Part shown: one piece after another, positions 33,621 to 42,660 of the stretch
Numbering within the stretch: the first letter of the stretch is position 1
Layout of the letters: every line of letters begins with the position of its first letter
NCBI RefSeq assembly: GCF_002211365.1
Contig: NZ_LOKZ01000011.1
Span: 1 to 64,000, forward strand
Reading direction: 5' to 3'
Source of the DNA: Rhizobium sp. R711
GTDB lineage: Bacteria > Pseudomonadota > Alphaproteobacteria > Rhizobiales > Rhizobiaceae
DNA: 64,000 nt
Notes under the pieces: generated by a model
Told to the model about the DNA's origin: nothing
The model's database searches: none
Seen by the model: the letters and a program-made list of their open reading frames with translations, nothing else
Translations under genes and position numbers: made by a program

Positions 33621-35186
33621 ATGCCGGTATTCTTCCAGAGCAGAGCCGGAAGGCAATGCCTTTTGGTCATGGCGTTGGGAGTAACGCTGTGGCTCTTCGG
33701 CGCGATCCTGGAATTGGATAACTGGCTCGTCGCTTTCGTCGGCGCTTACGAGAACTATGGCGCGGACAAGCTAGTCCTCGCGCTCGGCATCGGTGGCGCG
33801 ATGAGCTTCGTCTATTCGATCCTGCGCATTGTCGACCTGCGTAAGGAGATGGAACTGCGGGCCAGTGCCCAGACCAAGGCCGACTGGACAGCAACCCACG
33901 ACCACCTCACCAAACTTCCGAACCGCTATGCTTTCGAGCGGAAAGTCCTTCCCCGGAGGACGAAGACCGACGTCGAAGGCGACGAGTGGGAGCAGAACGT
34001 TACAATCTTCTCGATAGATCTCGATGGCTTCAAGAAGGTCAATGACCTTGTAGGCCACAATGGCGGTGACGCCCTTCTGGTCGAAGTGGCAAAGCGGATC
34101 TGCGCGATCGGAAACGCGGACTGCGTCTATCGTTTCGGCGGCGACGAGTTCGTCGTCGTTGCCCTTGGCCTCTCCTCCAAGCACGAGGAACGCTTTGCGC
34201 GTTTGCTCATTCAGGCCGTAACACGGCCCATCCATATCAACGGGTTCGCCGTCGAAGTCGGTGCAAGCGTCGGTTACGATCGCTGGGAGCAGGGTCGAGA
34301 AGCGCTTGAGGATGCGGCTCACCGAGCCGACCTCGCCATGTACGAGGCCAAATCACGCGGCCCCAACTACCACATGGTGTTCGAAGCCTCGATGCAGGAC
34401 AAAGTCGCAAAGCGCGCAACATTGGAGTCCAAACTGCGCGTCGCAATTCAGCAGAAGGCCATCCGCCCCTTCTATCAGCCGTTGATCGATCTCAAGAGCG
34501 GTACGGTCTGCGGCTTCGAGGCGCTCGCCCGCTGGACAGACGAAGAAGGCATCGCCATTCCACCGCCGGTATTCATCGGGATTGCCGAAGAGACCGGACT
34601 GATCACCGAACTTTTTGAAGATCTTCTGGCGCAGGCCTGCAGGGACGCCTTGGCCTGGGACGACCACGTTACTCTCTCCTTCAACGTCTCTCCGGTGCAG
34701 ATGGAGGACAAGCTGTTGGCCTCGCGCATCTTCAAGGTGCTCTCGGCGAACGGCCTTCCGCCGCACCGCCTGGAGATCGAGATCACCGAAAATGCACTGA
34801 TCCAGGATCCGGCAATTGCCGCGATCATTCTGGATGAACTCCACGATGCCGGCGTCCAGATCGCTCTAGACGATTTCGGCACGGGCTATTCCAGTCTCGC
34901 CCAGCTCGCTCGCTATCGTTTTGACAAGATCAAGATCGACAAGAGCTTCATCGCGACTTGCCGCGATGATGAGCGCCAGGAAAAAATCATCCGCGCCATG
35001 CTTGGTCTTGGCCGCAGCCTCAACATACAGACCACAGCCGAAGGTATCGAAGAGCACCGCCAACTCGGCCACCTGCTTCGGCTCGGCTGCGATGTCGGAC
35101 AGGGCTACCTGTTCGGCAAGGCGATGCCTGCCGAAGAGACGCGCTCCTTTATCCTCGATCGCGACGAAGTGTTGGCCAGCGCATAA
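33621..35186 (+). CDS. Membrane GGDEF-EAL protein (c-di-GMP turnover)
   Basis: A 521-residue protein with two N-terminal membrane spans (about residues 14-33 and 50-67), a GGDEF domain and an EAL domain. The diguanylate cyclase motif is intact (RFGGDEF, Gly173-Phe177). No RxxD inhibitory site is seen in front of it. The phosphodiesterase motifs are also intact: FEALARW (Glu300), EITEN, DDFGTGYSS, KIDKSF and TAEGIE. Both activities are therefore possible; which one dominates cannot be read. There is no periplasmic sensor domain of note. It probably adjusts c-di-GMP and so motility or biofilm. Confidence 0.93.
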   Translation: MPVFFQSRAGRQCLLVMALGVTLWLFGAILELDNWLVAFVGAYENYGADKLVLALGIGGAMSFVYSILRIVDLRKEMELRASAQTKADWTATHDHLTKLPNRYAFERKVLPRRTKTDVEGDEWEQNVTIFSIDLDGFKKVNDLVGHNGGDALLVEVAKRICAIGNADCVYRFGGDEFVVVALGLSSKHEERFARLLIQAVTRPIHINGFAVEVGASVGYDRWEQGREALEDAAHRADLAMYEAKSRGPNYHMVFEASMQDKVAKRATLESKLRVAIQQKAIRPFYQPLIDLKSGTVCGFEALARWTDEEGIAIPPPVFIGIAEETGLITELFEDLLAQACRDALAWDDHVTLSFNVSPVQMEDKLLASRIFKVLSANGLPPHRLEIEITENALIQDPAIAAIILDELHDAGVQIALDDFGTGYSSLAQLARYRFDKIKIDKSFIATCRDDERQEKIIRAMLGLGRSLNIQTTAEGIEEHRQLGHLLRLGCDVGQGYLFGKAMPAEETRSFILDRDEVLASA

Positions 35187-35398
35187 GCGCCGCGAAAACG
35201 CAACTCTGCCGGCACCTCCACGCGTCAGAAATTCGTGATGGAACCCTTTCTGACGAGGCAACGTTAGCTCGTTGGTCCTGTGGGCGGACACTTACACTGA
35301 AAGTCTGTCTGCCCCCGCATGGGCCGCGATCATCGATCGGGCCTGGCCCGATCGGCGCGCAAACCGAGTGGACCCCTATCATAGGAGAGGGATTTATC

Positions 35399-36022
35399 AT
35401 GTATTCTCGTATCCTTGCTGCCTCGGCGGCCTTTATTGGTCTTGCAGGGGCGGCGTTGGCCGCTGATCTTGTGGGCGAGCCGCCGGCAGCCCCGGTTGCA
35501 CAAGCGGCACCGGTTTTCACTTGGAACGGCTTTTATATCGGCCTGCAAGGTGGCAGCGCCTGGGGAAATGGTGACTTCTCCGGCATCGGCGACGCAAACC
35601 TCAATGGCGGCCTCATCAGCGGCTTCACCGGATACAACTGGCGGCTCGATAACAATATCGTGCTCGGCGTCGAAGGCGACGTTTCCTACAATTGGAACGA
35701 GGAAACCGTCGGTAGCAATGAATACAAGTTCGACACGACAGGCTCGGTCCGCGCCCGCGTCGGCTACGCCCTCGATCACGCGCTATTCTATGGAGCGGCC
35801 GGCTGGACCGGCGCGAGGGGCCATGTGAACACCCCTATCGGCGACGACGACGCCACGTTCTCGGGCTGGACCGTTGGAGCCGGCCTGGACTATGCCTTCA
35901 CCGACAACATTTTCGGGCTGGTCGAATATCGCTACAACGACTACGGCAGCAAGGACTTGCTCGGCGTGGATACCGACTTCAATCAGAACGTCGTCACCGT
36001 TGGCGTTGGTTTCAAATTCTGA
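35399..36022 (+). CDS. Omp25/Omp31-type outer-membrane beta-barrel protein
   Basis: A 207-residue small porin. The signal peptide ends ALAAD (about residue 22). The mature protein starts with FTWNGFYIGLQGGSAWGNGD, alternates short hydrophobic/polar strands of an eight-stranded barrel, and ends in a C-terminal Phe (VGVGFKF), the mark for outer-membrane assembly. This family (Omp25/Omp31, RopB) is common in Rhizobiales. ATG 35399 follows AGGAGAGGG. A terminator-like stem lies 35 bases downstream. Confidence 0.92.
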   Translation: MYSRILAASAAFIGLAGAALAADLVGEPPAAPVAQAAPVFTWNGFYIGLQGGSAWGNGDFSGIGDANLNGGLISGFTGYNWRLDNNIVLGVEGDVSYNWNEETVGSNEYKFDTTGSVRARVGYALDHALFYGAAGWTGARGHVNTPIGDDDATFSGWTVGAGLDYAFTDNIFGLVEYRYNDYGSKDLLGVDTDFNQNVVTVGVGFKF

Positions 36023-36056
36023 GACTGCTCGACCGAGTGGCCTGCATGAAATGACC

Positions 36057-36085
36057 AAGCCCGGACAGACGCCCGGGCTTTGCTT
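36057..36085 (+). terminator. Terminator after the small porin
   Basis: Eight-pair stem AAGCCCGG (36057-36064) / CCGGGCTT (36073-36080), then TGCTTCTCT. It lies between the porin and the end of the convergent repeat-protein gene and may serve both strands. Confidence 0.6.
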
Positions 36086-36118
36086 CTCTGACCTGATGCT
36101 GGTCGCCGTGTGAGAGCC

Positions 36119-37492
36119 TTAGTGGTTTCCGCCGTGGCCGCCGCCCTGGTTGCCGCCACTCTCGTTGCCGCCGCCCTGGTTGCCGCCGCCCTCGTTGCCA
36201 CCACCCTGATTGCCGCCGCCCTCGTTGCCGCCACCCTGGTTGCCGCCACCCTGGTTGCCGCCGCCCTGGTTGCCGCCGCCCTCGTTGCCGCCACCCTGAT
36301 TGCCGCCACCCTGGTTGCCGCCACCCTCATTGCCGCCACCCTGGTTGCCGCCACCCTGATTGCCACCACCCTGATTGCCGCCGCCCTGGTTGCCGCCACC
36401 CTGATTGCCGCCACCCTGGTTGCCGCCACCCTGATTGCCGCCGCCCTGGTTGCCACCACCCTGATTGCCGCCGCCCTGGTTGCCGCCACCCTGATTGCCG
36501 CCACCCTGGTTGCCGCCACCCTGATTGCCGCCGCCCTGGTTGCCGCCACCCTGGTTGCCGCCACCCTGGTTGCCGCCGCCCTGGTTGCCGCCACCCTGGT
36601 TGCCGCCGCCCTGGTTGCCGCCACCCTGATTGCCGCCGCCCTGGTTGCCGCCACCCTGGTTGCCGCCACCCTGGTTGCCGCCGCCCTGGTTGCCGCCACC
36701 CTGGTTGCCGCCGCCCTGGTTGCCGCCGCCGTGGTTGCCACCACCGTGGTTGCCACCACCGTGGTTGCCACCACCGTGGTTGCCACCGCCGTGGTTGCCA
36801 CCACCGTGGTTGCCGCCGCCGTGGTTGCCGCCACCGCCGTGGTTGCCACCACCGTGGTTGCCGCCGCCGCCGTGGTTGCCACCACCGTGGTTGCCGCCGC
36901 CGTGGTTGCCACCACCGTGGTTGCCGCCGCCGTGGTTGCCGCCACCTTCGTTACCGCCACCCTGGTTGCCGCCGCCTTCGGTACCGCCACCCTGGTTGCC
37001 GCCGCCTTCGTTACCGCCACCCTGATTGCCGCCGCTTTCGGTACCGCCACCCTGGTTGCCGCCGCCTTCGGTACCGCCACCCTGGTTGCCGCCGCCTTCG
37101 TTACCGCCACCCTGATTGCCGCCGCCTTCGGTACCGCCACCCTGGTTGCCGCCACCCTGGTTGCTCCCACCCTGGTTGCTGCCGTCTCCGCGGCTGCTGC
37201 TATTGCCTGTACTGCTGGTCGTGCCGTTGTTGCTGCCACTGCCAGAACCGCTTCCCCCTCCGCCTGAGGAGTTGCGTGCTGCGCGCGTGCCGCTCGCGAA
37301 TTGGTCGCTGTGGTGATCCGGATCGGCGAACTTATTGACTTTGATGGACGCAACCGGGCCGCATAATCTTGCTTCGATTGTGCCTGGCTTTACCGTCCGA
37401 CAATTGACCCGTTGGCTCTGTGCGCTGGCAAGGCTTGTTCCCGCAAGAAGAAACACCATGCCGGCAGAAATTATCAGCAATTCTTTACGCAT
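36119..37492 (-). CDS. Secreted Gly/Asn pentapeptide-repeat protein
   Basis: A 457-residue protein. A signal peptide (about residues 1-24, ending LASA) is followed by a short unique domain with two Cys (NCRTVKPGTIEARLCGPVAS) and a Ser/Gly linker. The remainder, about residues 106-450, is tandem pentapeptides: GGGNQ and variants GGGNE, GGGTE, and a block of 14 GGGNH units, ending HGGNH. The minus-strand frame with the signal peptide is taken as real; the repeats also keep other frames open. The His-rich block could bind metals, the Gly/Asn repeat could form a flexible surface polymer; neither is shown. It is divergent from a LapG-type proteinase. No homologous family recognised. Confidence 0.82.
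   Translation of the reverse strand: MRKELLIISAGMVFLLAGTSLASAQSQRVNCRTVKPGTIEARLCGPVASIKVNKFADPDHHSDQFASGTRAARNSSGGGGSGSGSGSNNGTTSSTGNSSSRGDGSNQGGSNQGGGNQGGGTEGGGNQGGGNEGGGNQGGGTEGGGNQGGGTESGGNQGGGNEGGGNQGGGTEGGGNQGGGNEGGGNHGGGNHGGGNHGGGNHGGGNHGGGGNHGGGNHGGGGNHGGGNHGGGNHGGGNHGGGNHGGGNHGGGNHGGGNQGGGNQGGGNQGGGNQGGGNQGGGNQGGGNQGGGNQGGGNQGGGNQGGGNQGGGNQGGGNQGGGNQGGGNQGGGNQGGGNQGGGNQGGGNQGGGNQGGGNQGGGNQGGGNQGGGNQGGGNQGGGNQGGGNEGGGNQGGGNQGGGNEGGGNQGGGNQGGGNQGGGNEGGGNQGGGNEGGGNQGGGNESGGNQGGGHGGNH
36130..37190. repeat. 15-bp tandem repeat array, about 70 units
   Basis: On the plus strand the unit is TTGCCGCCACCCTGG and close variants. Blocks differ in two codon positions (CTGG/CTGA for Gln, GTGG for His, CTCG or TTCG for Glu). 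Units are in frame, so unit gain or loss changes protein length without shifting the frame. Two GGGGNH units show an extra codon in the His block. The count of units is by eye. Confidence 0.9.
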
Positions 37493-37693
37493 AGTTACTC
37501 ACTCCCACAGTTAACAGAGCGTTAACGTCGAGATTTATACAGCGCTAATAAAGTAAAAAGAAGAATAACTTTCGAAAACCGAGCATAGAACGTTAGTATA
37601 TGGTTAACCTTTAAAATATAAAATTCTAATTAAGCGCAACAGCTTAAAAGTGTATAATTAACCGTCCAATACTCAGCCGAAAGGATGTTTTCG

Positions 37694-38281
37694 ATGCGGG
37701 CCTTGGCAGCTTTCGCAGCGTTCACACTTGTTTTCACAGCGTTTGCTGGTGAGAGCTATGCAGGGTCCACCCTTCGCGCATCACGCTCGATCGGAGCGCC
37801 GATTGGCTTTCCCTCGGCATGCGCGCGCTATGCCTGGCTTTGCCATGGCGGCGGCGGTCACGAGATGACCGACGAAGAGGCTATGCCTTTGCTTCAAAAG
37901 GTGAATCGGCAGGTCAACGCCGGCGTCGCACCAGCGACGGACGCACAGACATCAGGAAAATCCGAGTACTGGTCGCTACCCGTTAACAACAAAGGCGACT
38001 GCGAAGATTATGCTCTGCTGAAACTGAAAACGCTGCTCGGCGCCGGCTTTGCGTCGAACAAATTGGCGCTTTCCGTCGTCATCGACCGCGGCGGCAACAA
38101 CCATGTCGTCCTGCTGGCGCGGCTGAGGTCCGGCGACTATGTCCTTGACAATCTGGCAGGAAAAGTAAAACCTTGGGAAAGCACAGGATATACTTTCTTG
38201 GCGAGCCAGAACTTTAAAAATAGGAGTGCCTGGCAAGTAACGCTGGCCGGCCCGAGGGCGGGCCAATTTTCCGGAACGTGA
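37694..38281 (+). CDS. Transglutaminase-like cysteine proteinase (BTLCP, LapG-like)
   Basis: A 195-residue exported protein. The signal peptide ends around residue 24 (GESYA). The catalytic triad is readable: Cys103 in KGDCEDYALLKL, His137 in GGNNHVVLLAR and Asp152 in GDYVLDN. This is the bacterial transglutaminase-like cysteine proteinase family, which includes LapG, the periplasmic protease that releases large adhesins. LapD-type control genes are not adjacent. ATG 37694 is chosen because AAAGG sits nine bases upstream; ATG 37685 abuts it. It is divergent from the repeat protein across an AT-rich 200-bp gap. Confidence 0.88.
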   Translation: MRALAAFAAFTLVFTAFAGESYAGSTLRASRSIGAPIGFPSACARYAWLCHGGGGHEMTDEEAMPLLQKVNRQVNAGVAPATDAQTSGKSEYWSLPVNNKGDCEDYALLKLKTLLGAGFASNKLALSVVIDRGGNNHVVLLARLRSGDYVLDNLAGKVKPWESTGYTFLASQNFKNRSAWQVTLAGPRAGQFSGT

Positions 38282-38345
38282 GAGCACCGGTCGCAACTCA
38301 TCATTTGTCCTGTCGGACACGCGCCTTCACGCGACGAAGCAAGGC

Positions 38346-38606
38346 CTAATGGACCGACGGGTCCTCTTCTTCCAGAAAAGTTCTGATCCCTTCGCGAGCG
38401 ACCGTCGCCAGAAACTCGTCAAACGCCTCGCGATCAGTAGCAAAAGGCTCCTCCCATTCGATGAGGTCCTCGTGCTGAGTCACCACTTCCATTTTCCAGT
38501 CACCATTCGTGCCGGCCGGGCGGAAGATATCGACGAGTACCGTCACGCCATCATCGGTAAATTCACCAGCGAGGTCGGAATGCTCCAGCTTCGGCTTCTT
38601 CGCCAT
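38346..38606 (-). CDS. Conserved-type hypothetical protein, 86 aa
   Basis: An 86-residue acidic, soluble protein from the ATG at 38606. It has the look of a small folded alpha/beta protein (VTVLVDIFRPAGTNGDWKME) with a C-terminal helix (REAFDEFLATVAREGIRTFL). I do not recognise the family. The upstream part of the open frame (to 38693) has no start signal. It is convergent with the LapG-like gene. Confidence 0.6.
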   Translation of the reverse strand: MAKKPKLEHSDLAGEFTDDGVTVLVDIFRPAGTNGDWKMEVVTQHEDLIEWEEPFATDREAFDEFLATVAREGIRTFLEEEDPSVH

Positions 38607-39212
38607 TCTCAAATCCGATCCGTGATTTCGACGAGCAGTGTACGCGGCAACGATGACACGCTTGCAGGCCACTATCGTGCATAGCGTAAGCAACAGAGAA
38701 AGACCCGAAGCCGAAGTTTATGAGAAGTTCCACAGAAGAAAATGTGTCATTTGACTGGTAGCGAAGCCCGTTCAACGCATCTCCGGGATCACGCTGCGCC
38801 GTGTCGCTTCTACGTGAGGCCATGCGCAACCTCTTAGCATTCTCCTCCCAAAGGATGCGGGTGGCCTGGCGGTCGTGCTAAGACTCCGCAATATCCAGGC
38901 AACCCGTCGACCGCTTGTGAACCGAGGTTTTAGCTTCCCTTGATGCAGGCGCCATCGATTCCGGCTTGGCTCGATCTTGACTTTGCAAATACTCGTCGTC
39001 CACCTTCAGCAGCGGCTAATTCAAGGGAGAAGATTGGTGGCGGAACGTTCGGTCTGTATCGGGTGGGATTCCCGCGAAGACATCGCCTACCCAGTGAAGG
39101 GCGTCACATCAACGACGCCCCTTGGCTCAAGAACTGGCCGGATGTCGCGTACACCCCAAGGCGGCTCGACAAGCCGCTCGCGATCAATCCTCAGTTCGTG
39201 ACGGTATAAGCA
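38607..39212. other. Gap of about 600 bp without a supported gene
   Basis: Several overlapping frames of 70-90 codons are open here on both strands, but none has a good start signal or recognisable product. The plus-strand frame 38940-39209 ends just before the next gene and looks like chance or decayed coding DNA. This may be the left edge of the accessory region that runs to the tRNA gene. Confidence 0.35.
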
Positions 39213-39734
39213 GTGAACCTTGGCAAACTCGTCAAATTCTACGCGATTTTCTGCGGCGGGCGCCTCACGATCGGAGCGAAACCCAAAATGCTTTATTGGC
39301 CGCGCTTCAGGTGGCGGAGAGGAACAATAGCGATTGGCGACCGTGTCTCGATGCGCTACGGCGTCGTGATTGATGCCCAGAGCGGACGCGTCGAGATCGG
39401 CAACAATGTTTCGCTCAACGACTTTACGGTCCTGCTCGGCCACGGGGGCATCCGCATTGGAAACGGCGTACGGATCGCAGCTCAGTGCGCTATTGTTTCT
39501 TTCGAGCACGGCTTCGATGATCCGGTGACCCCCATAAAGGATCAGCCGCTACGGAAAGCACCGGTCGTGATCGAGGATGACGTCTGGATCGGCGCCGGTG
39601 CAAAGATATTGGCCGGCGCCCATATTGGTCGCGGTTGTGTGATCGGAGCCAATAGCGTCGTCAGGGGAACCACGGTTCCAGACGGCATCTATGTCGGCGC
39701 GCCGGCTCGGCTGATCAGACTTCGCGGACGTTGA
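39213..39734 (+). CDS. Acyltransferase with left-handed beta-helix (WbbJ/LacA type)
   Basis: A 174-residue hexapeptide-repeat acyltransferase. Repeats are readable (IAIGDRVSMRYGVVI, VEIGNNVSLNDFTVL, VVIEDDVWIGAGAKILAG, AHIGRGCVIGANSVV). The C-terminus ends in DGIYVGAPARLIR, typical of sugar O-acetyltransferases used in surface polysaccharide assembly. The active-site His is probably in SFEHGFDD. GTG 39213 is the first start; its ribosome binding site is weak. It is convergent with a probable sugar-transfer gene five bases away. Confidence 0.85.
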   Translation: MNLGKLVKFYAIFCGGRLTIGAKPKMLYWPRFRWRRGTIAIGDRVSMRYGVVIDAQSGRVEIGNNVSLNDFTVLLGHGGIRIGNGVRIAAQCAIVSFEHGFDDPVTPIKDQPLRKAPVVIEDDVWIGAGAKILAGAHIGRGCVIGANSVVRGTTVPDGIYVGAPARLIRLRGR

Positions 39735-39739
39735 AGTCC

Positions 39740-40477
39740 TTAGGTCCCCCGAGGAGGCCAAAGTGCCAGCTTCGTCGACTGAGCGACATGCGGGTCGGCC
39801 GTGAAGATCGGAAGCCTTTGCTCACTGAATATCTGAAGCGCTTGCAGATCGGTTTCCTGATGCATGCGAAAAAGGTTGAGCGAATTGTATTGGTGCCCCT
39901 TCGAGAGCGGATCGATGCCGGTGAGAATCACATTCGCCGCGCCGCTGGCGAGTGCCAGGGCCGCGCCAACGACGCCATTGGACCATTTCGCCTCGCCCTC
40001 CAATTCCAGGTTCAGTCTCCCTGTCATCTTATGCATCAGGGCGATGCGCTCATGACGGCTGATCAGCCTCAATTCGTCATAGCGATAGTCGAAGGCATGA
40101 AGTCCTCTTACCAGCCGTTCGAGCTCGTGCCGCCAATTGAGAACGCAAAGCAGTCCTGTTTTCTTATGCTCGAGCACTTTACGAACTTCGACCGCGGCCG
40201 GATTGAGCCCTTCAATCTGATTGAACTGCATCAATGTCACGTCGGGCGCTTGGGGCAACCAACCCTGGGCCGCCACCTGGGAGGCGTTTATCGTCAATAC
40301 GCGAAACGAATCGTTCCAGCCTTGTGGCTTCGTGGAAAAGGGCGCAGAGCCGGCAACAACGACGGTTTTTCCGAGAAAGAGGCCGTCCAACTTCGGAACG
40401 CGCGGAGCAGCCAAGCGATATCTTAACCAGCGATTCCAATAACGCTTAGCGCGTATCAGCTCTTCGAAGTACGACAT
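39740..40477 (-). CDS. Hypothetical protein, possible glycosyltransferase
   Basis: A 245-residue soluble protein from the ATG at 40477. The segment KTVVVAGSAPFSTKPQGW looks like a Rossmann first strand and glycine turn, as in GT42-type sialyltransferases and related DUF115-like proteins. After it come SFRVLTINASQ and VTLMQFNQIEGL. The resemblance is to a fold pattern only; the family call is weak. It is convergent with an acetyltransferase, which would fit surface-glycan modification. A longer start at 40606 would add one membrane span (LVLATALYFAIVIIVEF), which cannot be excluded. Confidence 0.5.
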   Translation of the reverse strand: MSYFEELIRAKRYWNRWLRYRLAAPRVPKLDGLFLGKTVVVAGSAPFSTKPQGWNDSFRVLTINASQVAAQGWLPQAPDVTLMQFNQIEGLNPAAVEVRKVLEHKKTGLLCVLNWRHELERLVRGLHAFDYRYDELRLISRHERIALMHKMTGRLNLELEGEAKWSNGVVGAALALASGAANVILTGIDPLSKGHQYNSLNLFRMHQETDLQALQIFSEQRLPIFTADPHVAQSTKLALWPPRGT

Positions 40478-40844
40478 GCCCTGCTGTCCCCTCCCTGGCG
40501 CTTTTCCCGGTCTGTAAAACTCAACGATGATCACGATCGCGAAATACAATGCCGTCGCAAGAACAAGCACTGGGCCCAGCCTGAGCGTGCAGCCGCCGTC
40601 TTGCACTCGTTGCGAGTGTAATGGCGGGTTGGCTATTGCGCAAGGAGCGCCTCACAAACGTAGCCACAGCGTTTCCATAGACGCCGCTGGCGAATATCGC
40701 TATTTCACCACGTGCTCGGGTCGGAGCGGGCTTTTTCAATGACCGTCTTGGGAATCAGTCGTACAATGTGCTGTTGGACCCGATGCACGGGACGGTCCGA
40801 CCAAGAGCGTCCACGCGCTCTTGGCGTTACGAGGGAACGCCACC
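40478..40844. other. Gap of about 370 bp
   Basis: No gene supported apart from the possible upstream extension of the minus-strand gene to its left. Short frames are open on both strands without start signals. It probably holds the promoters of the two divergent genes on either side. Confidence 0.35.
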
Positions 40845-41072
40845 ATGCAATTCCCTACGTTCACATTGGAGAATGGAGAAGTTGAAGTCCTCACGTCCGT
40901 CATCCAAGCCTGGTGCCAAGCAAACCAAATAGACCCGGAAAGCGAGTGCGCTCGGGCGGTAATCGTCACGGCACTTGACCTGATCGAAGCCGGTTTCCGG
41001 ACACGTGAGAGCCTATCAATCGCGCTTGCCAATGCCTTAGCGCCTGATGCCTTTAACATCAGTGGCGAGTAG
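40845..41072 (+). CDS. Small hypothetical protein, 75 aa
   Basis: ATG 40845 has GAGGGAACG upstream. The 75-residue soluble product starts MQFPTFTLENGEVEVLTSVI and is mostly helical, with a central ARAVIVTALDLIEAGF helix. It is not a family I recognise. Good start signal and amino-acid make-up suggest a real gene. It is followed by accessory DNA with IS remnants. Confidence 0.5.
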   Translation: MQFPTFTLENGEVEVLTSVIQAWCQANQIDPESECARAVIVTALDLIEAGFRTRESLSIALANALAPDAFNISGE

Positions 41073-41221
41073 CGGAGTGAGCGTATCTCCCTAGGGCTGC
41101 GCCTCGAAGGTAAAGCGTACACCTTCTTCGAGCAACTTGGCGTGGGTCTCGGGCCCCAGTTTACGGGACCGGCCAAAGTCCGTGTCAAAATTCCGAGAAT
41201 TTGCGTCCGGTTGCACTAACG

Positions 41222-41347
41222 ATCGGCGGCGGCAGTTCACTATATCGATTTGGAGCAGAGGACCTTCAAACCATCGACAACCCGTACGGCACGAGCTTGT
41301 CACCATGTCTTAGAGGCAAACTGTTACTTATGTCTTCGGTGAGGACA
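41222..41347 (+). mobile_element. IS481-like transposase remnant, right end only
   Basis: The plus strand encodes YIDLEQRT and, one frame over, LQTIDNPYGTSLSP, the same C-terminal transposase sequence found at 45.9-46.4 kb. Two one-base deletions relative to the other copy (TTCAA for TTGCAA, ACC for ACCC) break the frame. The end beyond the transposase stop (CTGTTACTTATGTCTTCGG, running to about 41347) matches the terminal sequence of the other copy. Only the right tip remains. Confidence 0.75.
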
Positions 41348-41562
41348 AAGAGACGAGTGGTAGCGGAGGTCCGTTGTGGTCACGACAGCCGACAGGGTGA
41401 ACGGACCGAGATCAGCTTAGGAACATGGCAAATTGCGTTGAAACGAGCTATCGCTAATTATCTGAAGACAAGGCGGAAATGTGCTCCTGAGCCAGCGAAC
41501 GCCGTCGTCGGAAACGGGAGTCAACGCCCCGTCGACCGGGGCGCTTCGCCGTCACGCAATCG

Positions 41563-42418
41563 CTAAGCGGCTCGCACTACGGGCTGCCGAGGCTTCTTGC
41601 ACTTCCTGAACCACGTAATCGCCAACGCCCTCCAGAACTGAACCTTATGGGTAGCCGCGAATAGCTTGGCCTCGTCCTCCGCTGTAAACAACAGATCGAC
41701 TATGGAATCGGTCACGTCTTCCGGAGTGATTTTGTCGCAATACTCGGGATCGGTCATCAGCAGTTCGACAGCCTTGATCTGAGGTGCTGTCAGCGGCCCG
41801 CGTTCCGCGTTGGCAAGCACCTCAGGGATTTCGCGAGCAACGATCGGGCCGCGTCTGTTGATGAGCGCTTCTACCTGCTTGATGGCTATCGTCTGTCGTG
41901 TGCCGGTACCCGTGTATGCGTTCGTCGTCTTCAGAACTTTGACGTTCGCCCGAGAGCAAACCAATTCCAAGGTTTGCGCATCCTCGTCGGCTGCGGCCAA
42001 CGCCGCCTGGTGCAGCTGAAGAGTGGTTACACCAACGCGGTCGATGTTCTGACCTATGAACGCCTTCGCTTGGGCAACAGTGTCATCCGCCTCGACGATC
42101 ATCACCGGGATCATGCGCACGTGTGGATTTGACGCAGCGGCTATCGCCGTGTGCTGGCCATCTAGTACCTTCAGTATCGTTTTTCCGTCGCACTCGGCGT
42201 ACGCGCAGATCGGCGGCTTAAACTTCGCCCAATCGAACCCCTCGATTATTCTCCGGATTTGGCGCATCCCCCTTCTCACCAACGTTTCGTTGATAGGCCG
42301 GGTCGACATGGAGTGTCGTTGGATCGACCACCTCACAGATAGGCATCCCAGTTTCCGGTGATTTTGGCGTTAAGCCGGCAACACTGATTGGCGCAATCGG
42401 TCTGATATTGTCCTGCAT
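41563..42418 (-). pseudogene. ParB-like nuclease-domain protein, frameshifted
   Basis: Start ATG at 42418 has GAGGGAG upstream. The first frame gives MPICEVVDPTTLHVDPAYQR, typical of the ParB N-terminal domain, and then fails. The second frame carries on with GMRQIRRIIEGFDWAKFKPP and the motif KVLDGQHTAIAAA, the rest of the ParB/Srx-type domain, and about 170 more residues. One extra base in the C-run at 42268-42272 (G-run on the coding strand) accounts for the break: with one base removed, AYQRNVGEKGMRQIRRII is continuous. It could be a real frameshift or a homopolymer sequencing error. Such chromosomal or phage ParB-like proteins are of varied function. Confidence 0.75.
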
Positions 42419-42660
42419 GGTTCTCCCTCGTGATGAGAGGAGCTTCGGAGAGGTAACGGCCGAAAGATATGCGACTTGCGGGGTAGCGTTTCGCAATCGC
42501 TAAGGTCCACAGGTAGCCGCACTGTTTTGGCGCAGGCAGTGGATAAGCTTCGAGTGCAATCACACCCGAAGGCTGTGTTAACGATGTACCAACATGCAAT
42601 TTGACGTAGCAGAAATTTCTGCGATGCTCGCCCCGGGCAATTAAGGGGTCTACTGTGAAA

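Noticed and set aside
36130..37190. Regular repeats resembling a CRISPR array
   Set aside because: Units are 15 bp, head to tail, with no unique spacers, and encode a pentapeptide in frame.
36110..37267. Long plus-strand frames over the repeat array, giving Ala/Val-rich or Pro/Leu/Trp-rich proteins
   Set aside because: A 15-bp unit without stop codons keeps several frames open at once. Only the minus-strand frame has a signal peptide, a unique domain and a proper start.
33621..38281. A complete LapD/LapG/adhesin system including the GGDEF-EAL protein
   Set aside because: The GGDEF-EAL protein has intact catalytic motifs and no LapD-like periplasmic output domain, and no large RTX adhesin is in the window. 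Only the LapG-like proteinase is supported.
38940..39209. 89-codon plus-strand frame before the acetyltransferase
   Set aside because: TTG start without ribosome binding site, no recognisable domain, composition like non-coding GC-rich DNA.
41091..41306. 71-codon minus-strand frame ending LLEEGVRFTFEAQP
   Set aside because: It overlaps the IS remnant, has no start signal and no recognised family; it could be a truncated gene tail but cannot be supported.
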